A stretch of 64,000 bases of DNA, taken from positions 62,001-126,000 of the forward strand of contig NW_024468528.1 of assembly GCF_001632365.1 (NCBI RefSeq), read 5' to 3'. The notes beneath the pieces are model-generated. The model was not told the origin of the DNA, searched no databases, and saw nothing but the letters and a program-made list of their open reading frames with translations. A program made the position numbers and the translations under genes. Below are positions 45,537-57,872 of the stretch, piece after piece. Each line of letters starts with the position of its first letter. Positions within the stretch are counted from its first letter, which is position 1. This DNA comes from Laetiporus sulphureus 93-53. Lineage: Eukaryota; Basidiomycota; Agaricomycetes; Polyporales; Laetiporaceae.

Positions 45537-46800
45537 ATGACTGCTTTGCCTCCCGTAAATGAGGTTTTGAACTCGCCCACTGAGGCGAACGCCAAGAGCC
45601 TCTACTCCCTGGTGCTCGAAGCCGAAGCAGCTGCATCGGGTCATGAACAGAACCTCGTCCGCTCCCGCATTCTTGGCTACCTCATTCTTCACCCCCTTGG
45701 AGATCAGTCCCGTGCCCGCGTCCTGCTAGAAATCGCATCATGCAACCGGAATCATGACAATAGAAACGAGGTTTTATACCAACTTGGCGAGTTTTATCTG
45801 CAGCATTTCATTCGCCCTTGTAAGCCCCATTGTATTCGTCTTCGGCGGAAGATAATCGCAATTCCCGTGTAGTCAGAAAGACAAAGGGTCCGACGCCTGT
45901 CCCTTCTAGCCACCCATCGAGACCGTCATTTGATCGACTACAGGAAAGTATCAAGGAAGTCCTGCAACACAGTCCTCAGGATCATAAAACAGCTAAATCC
46001 AGTGTACGTGTCTTGACTGGACCGTCACGGATTTTGATACAATTAACCCATTCCGAATAGGCGCTGATCAGGGATGACTTCCGCTGCATGGTCACTGGCG
46101 CAGTAGACCGCGCCAGTGCGAGGAAATACAAGAAAGTGGCAGAGCAGGCTGTTGGAAAGCGGATTCTGAAGACAGAATGCTGTCATATTTTCCCGGAATC
46201 TACCAACAACCTTGATGGCAAAGTTAGCGACAAGGTACGTAGTCCGTTACATTTGAACGTTCACAGCTGATGACGTGTTCTCGTAGGTCGACTACGCAGC
46301 CGGAGTATGGACTGTCCTGGATATGTTTGGCTACCGGGAGATTCGAGAGGAGCTTGAGGGATCCAAAATTCACCGTCTGGAAAACATCATGACGCTCACT
46401 ACAGACATACATGACATGATGGACTGTTTGGAGCTCTGGTTTGAAGAAGTTAAGGACAAGGCACGTTGTCATTTCTATCTGCCAATTTAATTTGACTACA
46501 CTGTTTTTTCAGGAGAATTGTTATCGCATACAAATCAGGGGTCCAGATCCGCAACTGTTCATGAAAGGCGGGGACATTCCATCGCAGGTGCAATTTGTCG
46601 CACATCATAATTTACCTCTCCCAAGTCCGAAGTATCTTCGCATCCATGCGGCGTGCTGTAGAGTTGCACATTTGTCGGGAGCTGCGGAGTACCTTGATAG
46701 GGTCTTGCGTGATATGGAGGAGTTGCCTGTTCTTGCAGAGAATGGTGCATCAGCTGATGTCCTCGCCCATGCTCTTCTGTATCTTGTGCCTCCCGTTTAG
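45537..46800 (+). CDS. HNH-endonuclease-domain protein (Agaricomycete type)
   Basis: Five exons are supported by splice sites and phase: 45537-45819, 45873-46003, 46061-46234, 46287-46460 and 46513-46800. The start MTALPPVNEVLN is the first ATG; the longer open frame upstream has no ATG. The N-terminal half is helical. Exon 3 begins the HNH_2-like domain: DDFRCMVTGAVDR, then CCHIFPEST, followed in exon 4 by YAAGVWTVLDMFGY and HRLENIMTLTTDIHDMMD. The His in CCHIF and the asparagine and histidine further on fit an HNH beta-beta-alpha metal site. The predicted length of about 349 residues fits the large, poorly understood family of HNH-domain proteins of mushrooms, whose role is unknown. The fourth intron uses either a GC donor (46461) or an in-phase GTTAAG donor (46449). 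Confidence 0.8.
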
Positions 46801-47761
46801 CGCACCGTACCCTTACCATGGTTGGCTGCACCCAGCAGCGTATAGTGTACTTAACGCACAAAATAATACACGTTAACCAGCTCTTCCCACTTTCGCATCC
46901 ACACCCAGCTGAGAAAGCGCAAGGTCGATCCTACCGCTAACGAAATACAGCCTCGTCCAGTCGATTCCGAGGCAGTCACATCGAATCGCTCGAGTCGCGT
47001 TACCGTGTTACACGTGCTAGTAAGCGTCGAACTTATCCACGGGCGAAGAATCATCATGATTGCGAACGCGAGTGCGGTGTGGTTCCTATACTCATCGAAC
47101 GTACGTCCTTCCGCGCACGGAGGGCATCAATGTTGTCCACAGAGACTCCTGCCGCTTCTTCGCTTGCCGAGCTTGTAGCTGTATTGCGCTCCAAAAAGGC
47201 GGGTGCAACGCATGGCAACTGCGGTTCTTTCAGCGCATGAAGATGGTCGCCTTGCATGATATCACAACAATTAGGATAAGGTAGCGTAGAGTGTGCGCCC
47301 CTCAGCAGGGTCCGTTCCGATGCACCTTCTTGAATGGCTAATTGCAGTGAGTCGACGGCATGCGCGCATGTCGACTATGGCACGTGTGATTAACACTAAG
47401 GCTCGGCGTACCCGCGCGAGAGCGAACGTCGGTCGCGGAATGGATTTGGACGTCCTGTTAGCAGGTCGTCTGTGGAGTTTCCCAGCAATAGCGTGGCACA
47501 AGCCGCCTGCAGATCTAAACGCACATCAAGAATGTATGATAGTGATACAGAAAGAGCGCACACTGTGACGCGCTGCATGCATGCATAATAGAGCCGGACC
47601 GAGCATACAATCCCACATGATGCGAAAGTCGATACTAGACATCCTCCTCTGTCCAGGGCGAGCGACCTCCACCTCTCGCCATCTGGATTCCACATAACTC
47701 CCCGCCACGCGCCCGCCACCGCACAAAGCCAACGACCCATACATCTCGCGTCGCTCAGGCT
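46801..47761. other. Convergent spacer between the HNH gene and RPL38, no supported gene
   Basis: Short frames exist on both strands, for example a 36-codon plus frame from about 47129 beginning MLSTETPAASSLAELVAVLR. None shows a domain or consistent splicing. A small spliced gene cannot be excluded. The region probably holds 3' UTRs of both flanking genes. Confidence 0.4.
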
Positions 47762-48275
47762 TTACTTCTTTTTGGGCGTCTTCTTGATCTCAACGATGTT
47801 GAGACCTGTGCAAATGTTTGATCACAGAACAAGTACGCGGGGACACCTGGACGCACCTGGTGGCAGGCTCTGCTGGAGTTTCTTTGCCTTCTCAGAGTCA
47901 TCCAGCGAGAGCGTGTAGAGGTAGCGCGAGCACCGAATTTTGAACTTTGTCCTTGTCTTCGCGCCCGCTACCGCGATCTTCTTAATCCTCGCCTCTATAG
48001 CCACATGCGCGATTCGTCATTAAATACGGTACCAGCGTAGACATCATTCAGATACACGCAACCAACACAAAAACGGAGCAGTCGAAACCACTAATCAGCA
48101 ACCATTCATAGTATAATCGAAACGCGCATACGCACCACGGGCATCCTTTCTCCGGGCAACGTCGAGGAACTCCTTGATGTCTCGGATCTCCTTGGGCTAC
48201 GCCGCCATACAAACGACATCTCATCAGCATCTCCGCCTACGAGCGGCAGCAACAGCGCATATAATGACATACCAT
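47762..48275 (-). CDS. RPL38: 60S ribosomal protein L38 (eL38)
   Basis: eL38 is a small protein of the large ribosomal subunit. Four coding exons fit: 48275-48273 (the ATG alone), 48195 to about 48133, 47994-47857 and 47805-47762. The product begins [20 protein letters not shown] and continues with [30 protein letters not shown] and the C-terminus [13 protein letters not shown]. This follows the eL38 pattern ([24 protein letters not shown]) throughout. The predicted length is about 82 residues, close to the usual 70-80. A first exon consisting only of the initiator codon, followed by a GTATGT intron, is common for ribosomal protein genes in basidiomycetes. It lies downstream of the myosin gene on the same strand. 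Confidence 0.92.
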
Positions 48276-48910
48276 GGTGGGCCAAAAGTCTTGCTTAGCG
48301 CTCGACCACACGGCGAGTCTGTTACTCGCCACCTCCCCGATCGTGTGGCTGAAAACCTTGCTTTACTTACTATGCAGCTTCGGAGATTGCCGTGGATTTC
48401 TAAACTGTGGGTCCCTGTTGTCTAGGCGACGACGTGTGGCGTTCGTAACATTCCTTCTACCGGAAGCCAATAAATGCTACAGGGATCAGAGAGCCGTGTT
48501 GGTACGTTGCAAACAATATCATTGAAAAGTGTACCATAAATACAAGACACCTGCAGGTGGAAGAGTCCTCATGGATGAAACAAAATAAAAGAGTGATCCA
48601 TTCTTCAAAGAGCAATAACAATACGTGGACAGAGTCATTCGCATACGCGAGCTATCAAGAGGGACAGAGCTAACAAGACAGTTCAGGATAATAAGGTATA
48701 CGGGGATTAATAGAACAGTCCGGCCGGTCATAGCATAGTGATACAACAGATGTGGGTGTGAATAACTAATGTGTGCTGAACAGATGCGGGTGCATGGTCG
48801 TGAGCCCAAGTGAGTCATTAATGTCATAGCATCATGAGGGTATTGGCATATCTAAGTTATCGCTGGGGTGCTGTGAAGTGGAGGTGGATACATTGTTCCT
48901 CGTTTCATCT
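48276..48910. promoter_or_regulatory. RPL38 upstream region and myosin 3' flank
   Basis: 635 bases separate the myosin stop (48911) from the RPL38 start, both on the minus strand. The stretch must contain the myosin 3' UTR and terminator and the RPL38 promoter. I see no clear TATA box or other definable element, and no gene. Confidence 0.35.
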
Positions 48911-51900
48911 TCATTTGCGTGGAGAACTCTTGGGTGAGCCCAGGAGCGCGGGCGACGGGCGCTCAAGCCGACTCCGGAGGCGTTCCACCTCGCGTTCGAG
49001 GCTGCGTGCGAAAACATCAGCATGAACAAGTTCAATATGCATGTGGACAATACTCACTTCAGTGCCTTCTGCTTCAGATCCGCAGCCTCCCGCTCCGCTC
49101 GCCTCTTCTCCAACTGTAAGTTATTCTCCGACGTTTGCTATAGGACATCATCATCAACAAATCATGGCACGCTCGATGGTGCACGCTCAGCACTCACCAG
49201 CTCGTCCATCGCCTTCCGCATGCTTACAATCTTCGTTTCATAGTTCCTCACCTCCTCCTCGAGGCGGGCCTTCTGCCTCTCCGCCTCCACCAGCTGATAT
49301 TTCGCATCGCGCGCGCTCTTGTCCGCAGAGCGATGCAGCCGCACACTGTCCTTCGAGTTCTGGTGCAGCTGATTCGTGAGCTCCTCGATCCGGCTCTCAA
49401 GGCGTCGCGAAGTCGTCGGAGGACGTGGTGAGTTGAGCGACTTGGTCTCGAGGTCGACAATGCGCACGTTGAGCTCCTTGATCTGCTTCTCCAGGTTGGC
49501 CTGCATCGTACGTATACGGTGAGACTGAGAACTACTGAGGGATCATCAACGATGCTCACATTGAGCTTGTCCAGCTCCGAATTTTCCACCCTGATCTTGC
49601 CCAACTCGATCTGGCACTCATTCGCGTAGTTCTCGGCCTTCTTCATTCTCTCAAATGCCATTCCCACACGATCATTCTGTTCCTCCAGCGTCCGCTCCAG
49701 GTCCTGCTTCTCCAGCTTCAGCTTCTGCATTTCTGTCTCGGATGTCATCTTGCTGGTATCGACCTTGTCCATCTTGATCGCATCCAGCTCAGCCTGCAGC
49801 GCGCGCCGTGCCTTCTGGAGCAGTGCCCTGTCCGTCTCTGCGTCGTTGAGCACGCTCCGCAGTTCACGCACTTGCGAGTGAAGAGAGACGATCTGGTTCT
49901 GCTGCTCGCTTTGGGCAGCGGTCGAGGATTCGTAAGCTTTGGTGAGGTCCTGGTTCTTGGTCTCAAGGCGCTCCTTGTCTTTCTTCCACGATCCCCCGTT
50001 GTAAACTTCTTCATCGTAGCGGAGCTGGAGCTCATCGTAGTCCGACCGGACCTTCCTGTTCTCTTCGCGTATTCTACTCATGTTATCTCGCTGAGACTGT
50101 AACTCTGTAAGGCGGAAGCGTCATTAATCGAACATTGCTGCAAGCAGCGGGGATGCTTACCCTCGCTGAGCTGCGCCAACTCGGCTGAGAGAAGACACAG
50201 CATTGTCAGCTTATGCATGATGAATGGAAGCAACGCCCTCACCTTGATACTTCTTCCGTGTCTGATCTGCGGTGAAGTCACGTTCAGCCAAATCCTCCTG
50301 GTACCACTTGCATTCATTCTCCATTGCATCAGTAAGGCACTGTTGAAGAAGTTTAAGATCGGACATCTCTCTTTCCTCATCATCCAGTTTCACCTCTAAG
50401 TCTCTAATGCAGGCTTGCACAACCTTGAGACTCTCCTCTGCAGCCTTGCGCTCCGTGACGGCTTCTACATGCGCCTTCTCAGCTTCGGCAAGAGCACGAC
50501 GCGCTGGGAATGTGTCAGATCGATCAAGGACGTACGATGTACGCTTCTTACCTGCTTGTTCTGCACGAGTGACTTTGACCTTGGCAACCTCCGACTCCTC
50601 CAATTGCTTAATATACGACTCGATCTTCGCCTTGTACGAATCCATGGCTTCGTGGAGCTCTGAAGAGCGCTTCATTAGAATGGGAGAGAGGATCGCAATA
50701 AGATAGAACATACCGGAGGACATATTTGTTGATGCAGAGGAGGTAATCTCCAATTCTTGGAGACGCTGCTGCAGTTGTCGTTTGGCGTCTGCAGTAGAAT
50801 GAGCGAATCGGCAAAACTCCAACGGACAGAAGGCCTACTCGTGACTTCGTTCTTCGCAACGATCTCCAGCTCCAGTCTGTCCTTAAGGTCAGCAATTTCG
50901 GACTGCATTTGTTTCTTTGCGAGGAGAAGCTCCTGGACTTGACGACGCTGATCTTCCAGCTCCACATTCGCAGCCCTCTGCTGTATGACCTGCAACGACC
51001 TGTAAGTGTGCTAAAGCAAGAACGGAATACACGGCATACCAAAGCCTTGCGAGACTCCTCCAGGCGAGCATAGTTCTGTCGCTCGTCCTGAATCGTAGTC
51101 TGGAACTTGTCCCACATGGCCTGCACACCATTGAGCTGCGCTGCCTCTGCTGCTCTCCTAGCTTCCGCTTCGTCCTCGAGGAGCTCGGCAAGGCGAGCGT
51201 TTTCCCTTGCCAAACGTGCCCGATACTGCTCGAGCGACTGCTTCGAGCCATCGGAGTTCTCGAGTTCAACAGTCATCTCTTTGAGGGATGCCTCCAGATA
51301 CTGCCTCACTCTCGTGGATGCGGCCATCTGAATCTCCAACACCTGAACCTGGTGCTTGAGCGCAGTGACTTAGGCTTGTTTGTCTGAGGTGCGGGAGGTT
51401 TCAGGATGAAGTTCCTTACGATGGCGAGATGCACCATTTGCATGAGAACGCTTGGAATTTGTTGGGTTCGCTGCTGTTCGGGTGTCCGGGCCGGTGTTAT
51501 GGCGGATCTGCTGGCTGCGCGGGGCCATCTCTCTCTCCAATTCTTCATCGGCGAGCTCTAATTCCCTGAGCAAACGGGTCCTGAAAGAATCGTCCTTAGG
51601 ACCATTATTCATGATCAATCGACGAATCTCGGCATGTTGACGGTCCACATGCTCCTTGATTCTGGCAGTTGTGTCCTTTGCCATCTCTGCTTCCTCAAGC
51701 TGGCTCTCCAGCGTGCTAATACGAGCCTCGTGCTGTCTCTGCAGCCTGACAGCTGACATGGGAGCATCAGTCTGATCCGCGAGACGAGTGAGCTCAAGGT
51801 CAAGATTGTCCTTCGCCTTCTGTACGGTCGCCAATTGCGTCTTGACATCGGTTACCTGCTCTTGTGTGTGTTGCAATTCGATCTGCAGGCGCTTGACGTG

Positions 51901-54900
51901 CGCTTCTGCGGCTTCTCTTGCGCGCTTCTCTTGCTCAAGTCCTGACAGTGCTCGAATCGCCTTCTGTTCTTCGGCTTGCACTTTCTTGTCCTTCGAACGG
52001 AGCTCTACTTGTACATGCTCTCTCTCGCGCGTAAGGTCTTCCGCTTCGTTCATGAGACGGCTCTTTGCTTTCTCAAGGGACTTCAGATAAGCCCGATTTG
52101 CCTCGAGCTCTTCTTGAGCCTTCAGCAGCTGGCGGTCGGTCACGCGCTTTGCTTCTTCCAATACATGGACGTGCTCGACGATCGTCTTGTCTTGCTTGGC
52201 TTCGAGCTGCTTGACTTCCCACGCTCTGGCCTTCAGCTCGGATAGCGCCTTGTTGAGCTCTCGATCGAACTTAGTATTCACCTCTTTCAGGCGAGCGATC
52301 TCGATTTTCTGAGATGATGCCGTCCTCTCAAGCTTGCTACGCTTCGCGGACTCGGCATCGAGCTGCTTCTTGATAGCCTCCACCTGTCGATCGTGAGCGC
52401 TCTTCTCTCGCTCCAGCTGTAGAACGACGTCTTCAGAGTCCTCGTATTTGGCTTGTGCGGCAGTCAACTGGCGTTCAAGAGCCTGCGAATGCGTGTGAGA
52501 TGATATCAACCATGGCCAATATTACTCGGAAACAAACCTCCTTCGATTTCTGCATCTCAACAAGCTGACTTTCGGTATCGATAAGGCGGGATCGGACCAG
52601 CTGGAGCTCAGAATCTAAAGCTCGCTTTGTCTTCTCCGCTTCAGCCAGAGCGGTGGCTGTCTGCGTCAACTGAGCTTGTGCTGATCGTTCACGTTCGAGG
52701 AGTGAGTTGTAGCTTTGCTGCAGCGAGCGATACTCTCGATCCAGGGTATCCAGCTCAGCCTTCAGGTTATTGTTGCCCTCCACTGCAACCCTACGAGCAT
52801 CATCAAGTTCACGGGACAGCTGGCTGACTTGCCCACGTAAGTCAGTGAGCTCCTGTTCCTTGCTCTTCTCGACTTCAGAACGCCGAGTCTCCTCTGTAGA
52901 CTTCCTTGCAAGCAGCGCACGGAGCTCGTCCAGCTCCTCTTGGAGTTTCGACTGCAGAGCCGAATCGCGTTCCCGATCACTGTGCTGAGCATCGAGCTCC
53001 ACACTCAGAGTATCAACTCTAGCTTGAAGCTCGGTGATTTGCTTTAGCAACTGTCCGCGCTCTCCCTTCGACTTCTCCAGCTCAGCTGTGAGGCGATCGA
53101 TAACCTGCTCTTTCTGCTTGATCATGTTCGAGTAGTCAGTGGCAGTCCGCGCCATCTCAGCAAGTTGCTCCTTGGCTTGTCGAGCCTCTTGCTCAAGTGT
53201 ATCCGCTTTATCACGGAAAACGTCCCTAAAAGATGTTGTGAGTCGCGGGTGCGAGGATGGGTGGCTCGTGAATACCTGTTTCGGGACTCAGCACTGAGTT
53301 TATTATTGAGGTCAGAGGCCAAAGAATCCATCCGCTCCTTAGCACGAGCTAAGTCCTGCTCGCGTTGTGCGGCAAGATCCTTGAGCTCCTCAGCAATCTT
53401 CTGCAACTCCTCGCGTTCTGCCTTCAAGACATCAGTCTCCTCTTGAGCGATATCCAGCTGCTGATTCAGGTCAGCTTCTCTCCCTTCCCACTCTTGCTGC
53501 TCAGCCTCGAGGCGCACGAGATGCTCCGCAGCTTGATCGAATGCCTGCCTGAGAGTCTCATGCTTCTCCTCGCTCTCCTTCTGCATCTTGAGGGCACGAT
53601 CAAGCTGAGAATCGAGTATGTCCAGATCCGCCTGCAAAGCTGCAACCTCATCCTCCAGCTCTGCCTCGCGTTTCTTGCTACGTTCAAGCAGAGCATCCTT
53701 GTCCAGGGCGAGAGCTCTTTCCGCTTCCAGTTCTGTCTCCACCTTACTCTTCTCAGCTTCGAGGCGCATTCTTAGACCTTCAAGAGCCTCCTTTTCCTTC
53801 TGCTCCCGCTCGGCGCGCTCCTTGATAAGTACCAGTTCAGCCTCTTTCTTGCGGAGCTCTTCGTCATTCCGAGTTGCGACAAGCAATGGGCGGACCTGCA
53901 ACTGTGAGTCAGTGACCAATATGAGAGATAAAGGACTTCTACTGAACCCTTGTGTACAACTGCCACCACGGCCAATCTCGGAGCTCGCCATAAACACGAG
54001 CATTTCTCTGTATCGTACGAATGGCAACAGCACGATTGAGGATCTTCTTCATCTGCCTCCTTGCAGTCCACTTCCTTGCCACGGCTTGCAATCTGGAGAA
54101 GATGTCAAAGAGGAGTGCGTCTCTTCGTTCCTCGAGCTCCGCAAGGACGCCCGCCTTGAAAAAGATCTTGGACGTGCCGATCTTGAAGTTCGCCTTGTCC
54201 AGCTCCAGTGCATCGACCATGCGCAGACAGGCCTTACGCCCGTCCATATACCCGCGCGGGATTACGCCAGGCGTAAGCACCTCATAGCGCTGGCGGAACT
54301 CGACAAACGGGAGGCGATTGGGGTACCCGAGGCGCGCGATGCGGATGCCTTCCAGCACACCGTTGCACCGCAGCTGGTCCAGCACGAGCGGCACGTCGAT
54401 GCGTCCGGGTTTCTTGAGCGTATTCGGGACGATACAACGAACGAAGTGAGGCTGCGTAGCGTGGAGCTGTGTCATCAGGCCCGCGAGTTGCTCCTTGTGG
54501 CGCTGTCCCACCGTCCTGAATGCGCCCTTCTTGATCATCCGCTTCTTGCCTACCGACATTGCATTGACTTGACCAGCCACGGCCGACGGGCCGTCACCGT
54601 ACTCTGAGAACAATGACGCGACGTATCGCTCAGAAGAAGATGCGAGAACGCGAGTGAGGTTATCGTTCAACGGGTCCTTGTTCTTTTCCAGCCACCCATC
54701 TGTCCTGTACTCGACCCGACCTGCGTAGTGATGTACGATGAAGCCCTGCTCGAAGCGCGCCGGCTCGTACTTCGTGGTACCAGGATGCGGCTCCTCACCT
54801 GGCGCAGGTTCACTTGCCCACAGCGCATGGAGCTTGTTGGTGAACGTAAGGTCTGTCGCCTTCGGCATGATACACTCCTCATCAAGCAGACTGAGAACAC

Positions 54901-57239
54901 CGATGGCACTACCGCTAGTCTCAATGAGGTCGATGGTCGGCTGTAGGTCAAGGCCAAAGTTGACGTAGTCCCATTCGATGCCCTCGCGCGCATATTCCTC
55001 CTGCTCGAGCACAAACATATGGTGGTTGAAGAATTGCTGGAGCTTCTCGTTTGTGTAGTTGATGAGCAGCTGTTCGTAGCCATTGACGTCGAAGATCTCG
55101 AAGCCAGCGATATCGAGAACGCCGATAAACGTCGACTTCGACGAGGGGCGGTCCAGGGCTCGGTTAATTCGATCAACGAGCATCCCAAACGACTTCTCGT
55201 AAAGCGTCTTGCAGAGCGCTGCGAGCTCTTCCAGTGCCTGCTGTTGTGTCCGTGCCTGCGTCACCCACTCTCGACCGGCGAGCACGCGGGGACGCAGGAC
55301 AGCCCTTGTGAACTCGGTCAAAGGTATGCCAAGAAGATGACAAACACGCTCAGCCTGCGATGGATCAGGCATCACTGCATCATCGGATCTAGTAGAGGTG
55401 ATAGTGATGTTGCCGATGTGTAGGACGGCTGCGACTATGCGAAAGAGGTCGAATTGCTCAGCGGAAGTGAAGCCTACAACGTCCAACGCGTTCTGATTGC
55501 ACGCGTAAGCATTCTAGCGCCACATTGATGCGATCCATACCTTTAACAAGTTCCACTCCTCGAGATCGTCAATCCCATCGACTTCACGTCGACTCTTGTT
55601 CAGGTACTCATAATCCTCTACTCCGCCATCCAGCAACAGAACATCTGTTGCAAGCAATAAGCAAGACTTAGCGAATGAGATTATAAGGAGAGTGCCTCAA
55701 ACTACCTTTCAAGCTTCCGCCCCCCTCGAGCAACTGGTAGAAGACGTGGAAACTGCGTTCTGCTTCATTCCTGACTACGACACGGCTCTTCTCGAGCAAA
55801 TACCAGTCGATGTTTGCGCCAGCAATACTTCCATCCGGCGAGAAGCTGATGCGTATGAACTTTCCGAATCGACTCGAATTGTTGTTCCGTTGTGTCTGAG
55901 CGTTTCCAAACGCCTCAAGAATCGGATTGGCTTGCAGAATCTGGCGCTCAAGTAGGCCCAACCGATCCCTCGCAGTGAAGCCAGAACCTGTCGAGTTAGT
56001 GGACAAACCCCGTGCGCGCTTGAATGCCGCTCTGCTCGGAAGACCCGTCGAAGGCATGACATTGCTAAAAGACGACGACGATGGGATAGTCGGAGACTGT
56101 GAGTGGTTCGCCTGTGGCGGGTGCGCATCGGTGGCGATCGCCGCGAGATATTGGATGACCTTCTTCGTGCTCTCCGTTTTTCCTGCCCCAGATTCACCTC
56201 TGCGGAAGGTTATGCAGGAACGACGCTTCTACAGGCCAGAAGAAACGTACGTGATCAGGATGCTCTGGTTCTCACGTTCCTCGCCCATGTTAATCCATGC
56301 GCGCTCTGCAATGGCAAATATGTGCGGTGGATTCTCATCGCGACGTTTGCTGCGATATTGATGGACGATGGCATCTGAATACAGGGGTAGATTCTGATAT
56401 GGATTGATGGCCACCAAGAATAGGCCTGAATATGTCTGCGAAAGCAAACGATGTCAGAGCTTAGCTTGCAAGTCTCGTCCATGCGCTTGTATTCAGAGTA
56501 ACAGAAACGTCTAGTGATAAATTTGACCATCTGCACTTTCAATGTGAGCCGCCGGACATGCCGTCCACCTGTTATCTGCCGTATTGATTCCTTAAGATGA
56601 ATGCCACGAGACCTTCGGGCTCCATGATCATCGTCTATGGAACCATGCCTATGGACCCCCATGTATGAAGGCAATGGCTTCGTCGTCTCAATCACATCCG
56701 CCACTCCCACACAAATTCAAACACGTGCCAACGATACGCAAAGTCTTGAAACAGCGCACCGGTAATAAAGACACGCAGCTGGCGCATGGCCCGCCGCTCA
56801 CATTGCGAAGAACCCCGGAAGACTGATCGGAGGCCAATTCGCCGGACAAGACTACTCACGTAGATCGCTCCAGAGCCATATCTTAACCGTAGATTGTGTA
56901 CTACACTAGCTTCGTTCAGGAACGTCAAGTCCGCGATGTCATCGACACGGTCGAACTTGGGCGGATTCATCTTGGACAGTGCATACAACGGCAGCCTGCG
57001 GATCTACCATAAGCAATGCTTGTGTCAAGCTCATCTACCACCTTAACAAGAAGACCTCGCACCTCTCCTCCAGAAGCAATAGCGACCTCGCCAACCTCAC
57101 CTTCCTCCTTGATGACCCAGCCGGCGAGATAGCCGTCCTTGTCGTCTGGGACCCATACCCACTTCTTTTCGTTGAATTCCGCCTGGAGCGCGGCAGCACG
57201 CGCTGTCTCTGCGCTCTGCGATGGCCTTGCGACAGGCAT
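48911..57239 (-). CDS. Myosin-II heavy chain (conventional, class II)
   Basis: This is the actin motor of the cytokinetic ring. The minus-strand gene starts at [16 protein letters not shown] (57239; a longer in-frame start at 57413 is possible). An SH3-like N-domain has [18 protein letters not shown]. The motor follows: [40 protein letters not shown], the P-loop GESGAGKTE (near 56200), switch I region [10 protein letters not shown], switch [10 protein letters not shown], the actin-binding and SH1 region ([28 protein letters not shown]), and the converter. A neck with [20 protein letters not shown] marks class II. A heptad coiled coil of more than 1000 residues occupies 53.9-49.1 kb. The last exons end [18 protein letters not shown] at 48911. 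Many short introns occur; the joins near 57.0 kb are unresolved. Expected length is roughly 2200-2400 residues. Confidence 0.92.
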
Positions 57240-57872
57240 GATGTGCCACGCCCTCGAAGGGGCAGAGTACAAGCGGTGAGATGAGGCGAAGGGCTTGGAG
57301 ACGCCGGCGTCGAACGCGCCGCACGCGTCTCCTTCTTTTGGCAACTCCTGACGGTCACGTGGAGACGCGACGCATGCCACCGCCGAACGCGCTTTCCTCC
57401 CTTTCATTCCCATTGTCTTCTTTACTGCTCACTCTATCCAGCCATTAGGTGTGTGGCTAGATTGGATTTACGTTTTAAGACTAATCAAACGCTATTTCTG
57501 TATCGCTTTGGTACACAAGCGACCACCAGGGACCCTGAACTAAGTAGCAAGTGGCATCTTGTCGCGACACCCTGGCTTTCATTCAGAAAGGTATCTTCTC
57601 TTCATGAATATGCTAATAGCGCCGTTTCTGATGAAATAGAATGCCTGCTTGTGTGTCCATAGGGCTCTTTTTCGTATCCACGTCAAGGGTTCCACTTGCA
57701 TCCTCGCTTGCTTTCTGACGTTATCAAGTTCTCCGGCTGCTCTGTTTGGAACGCTCTCATCAATTGCTCACGTATTCACTACAATCCAATCTGTAAGCCT
57801 CAATACCGAGCATGCTCTGCACGTCTTCTCATGTCCCATCCCAGCTCGAGTCTCCCTTGTGCACTCTCAGGC
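57240..57872. promoter_or_regulatory. Divergent intergenic region between myosin and the downstream plus-strand gene
   Basis: About 630 bases separate divergent start codons, so promoters of both genes are expected here. Small frames (such as 57453-57662) show no domain. A pyrimidine-rich segment precedes the plus-strand ATG. No specific binding site can be defended. Confidence 0.4.

Noticed and set aside
47060..47568. Possible small genes between the HNH gene and RPL38
   Set aside because: Overlapping frames on both strands with no domain and no consistent splice sites.
51370..52509. Separate gene encoding a coiled-coil protein
   Set aside because: It is an exon of the myosin-II tail, in the same direction and connected by short introns to its neighbours.
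53618..54607. 329-codon plus-strand frame antisense to myosin
   Set aside because: Shadow of the myosin coiled-coil and motor region; Ser/Arg-rich composition is typical of antisense frames.
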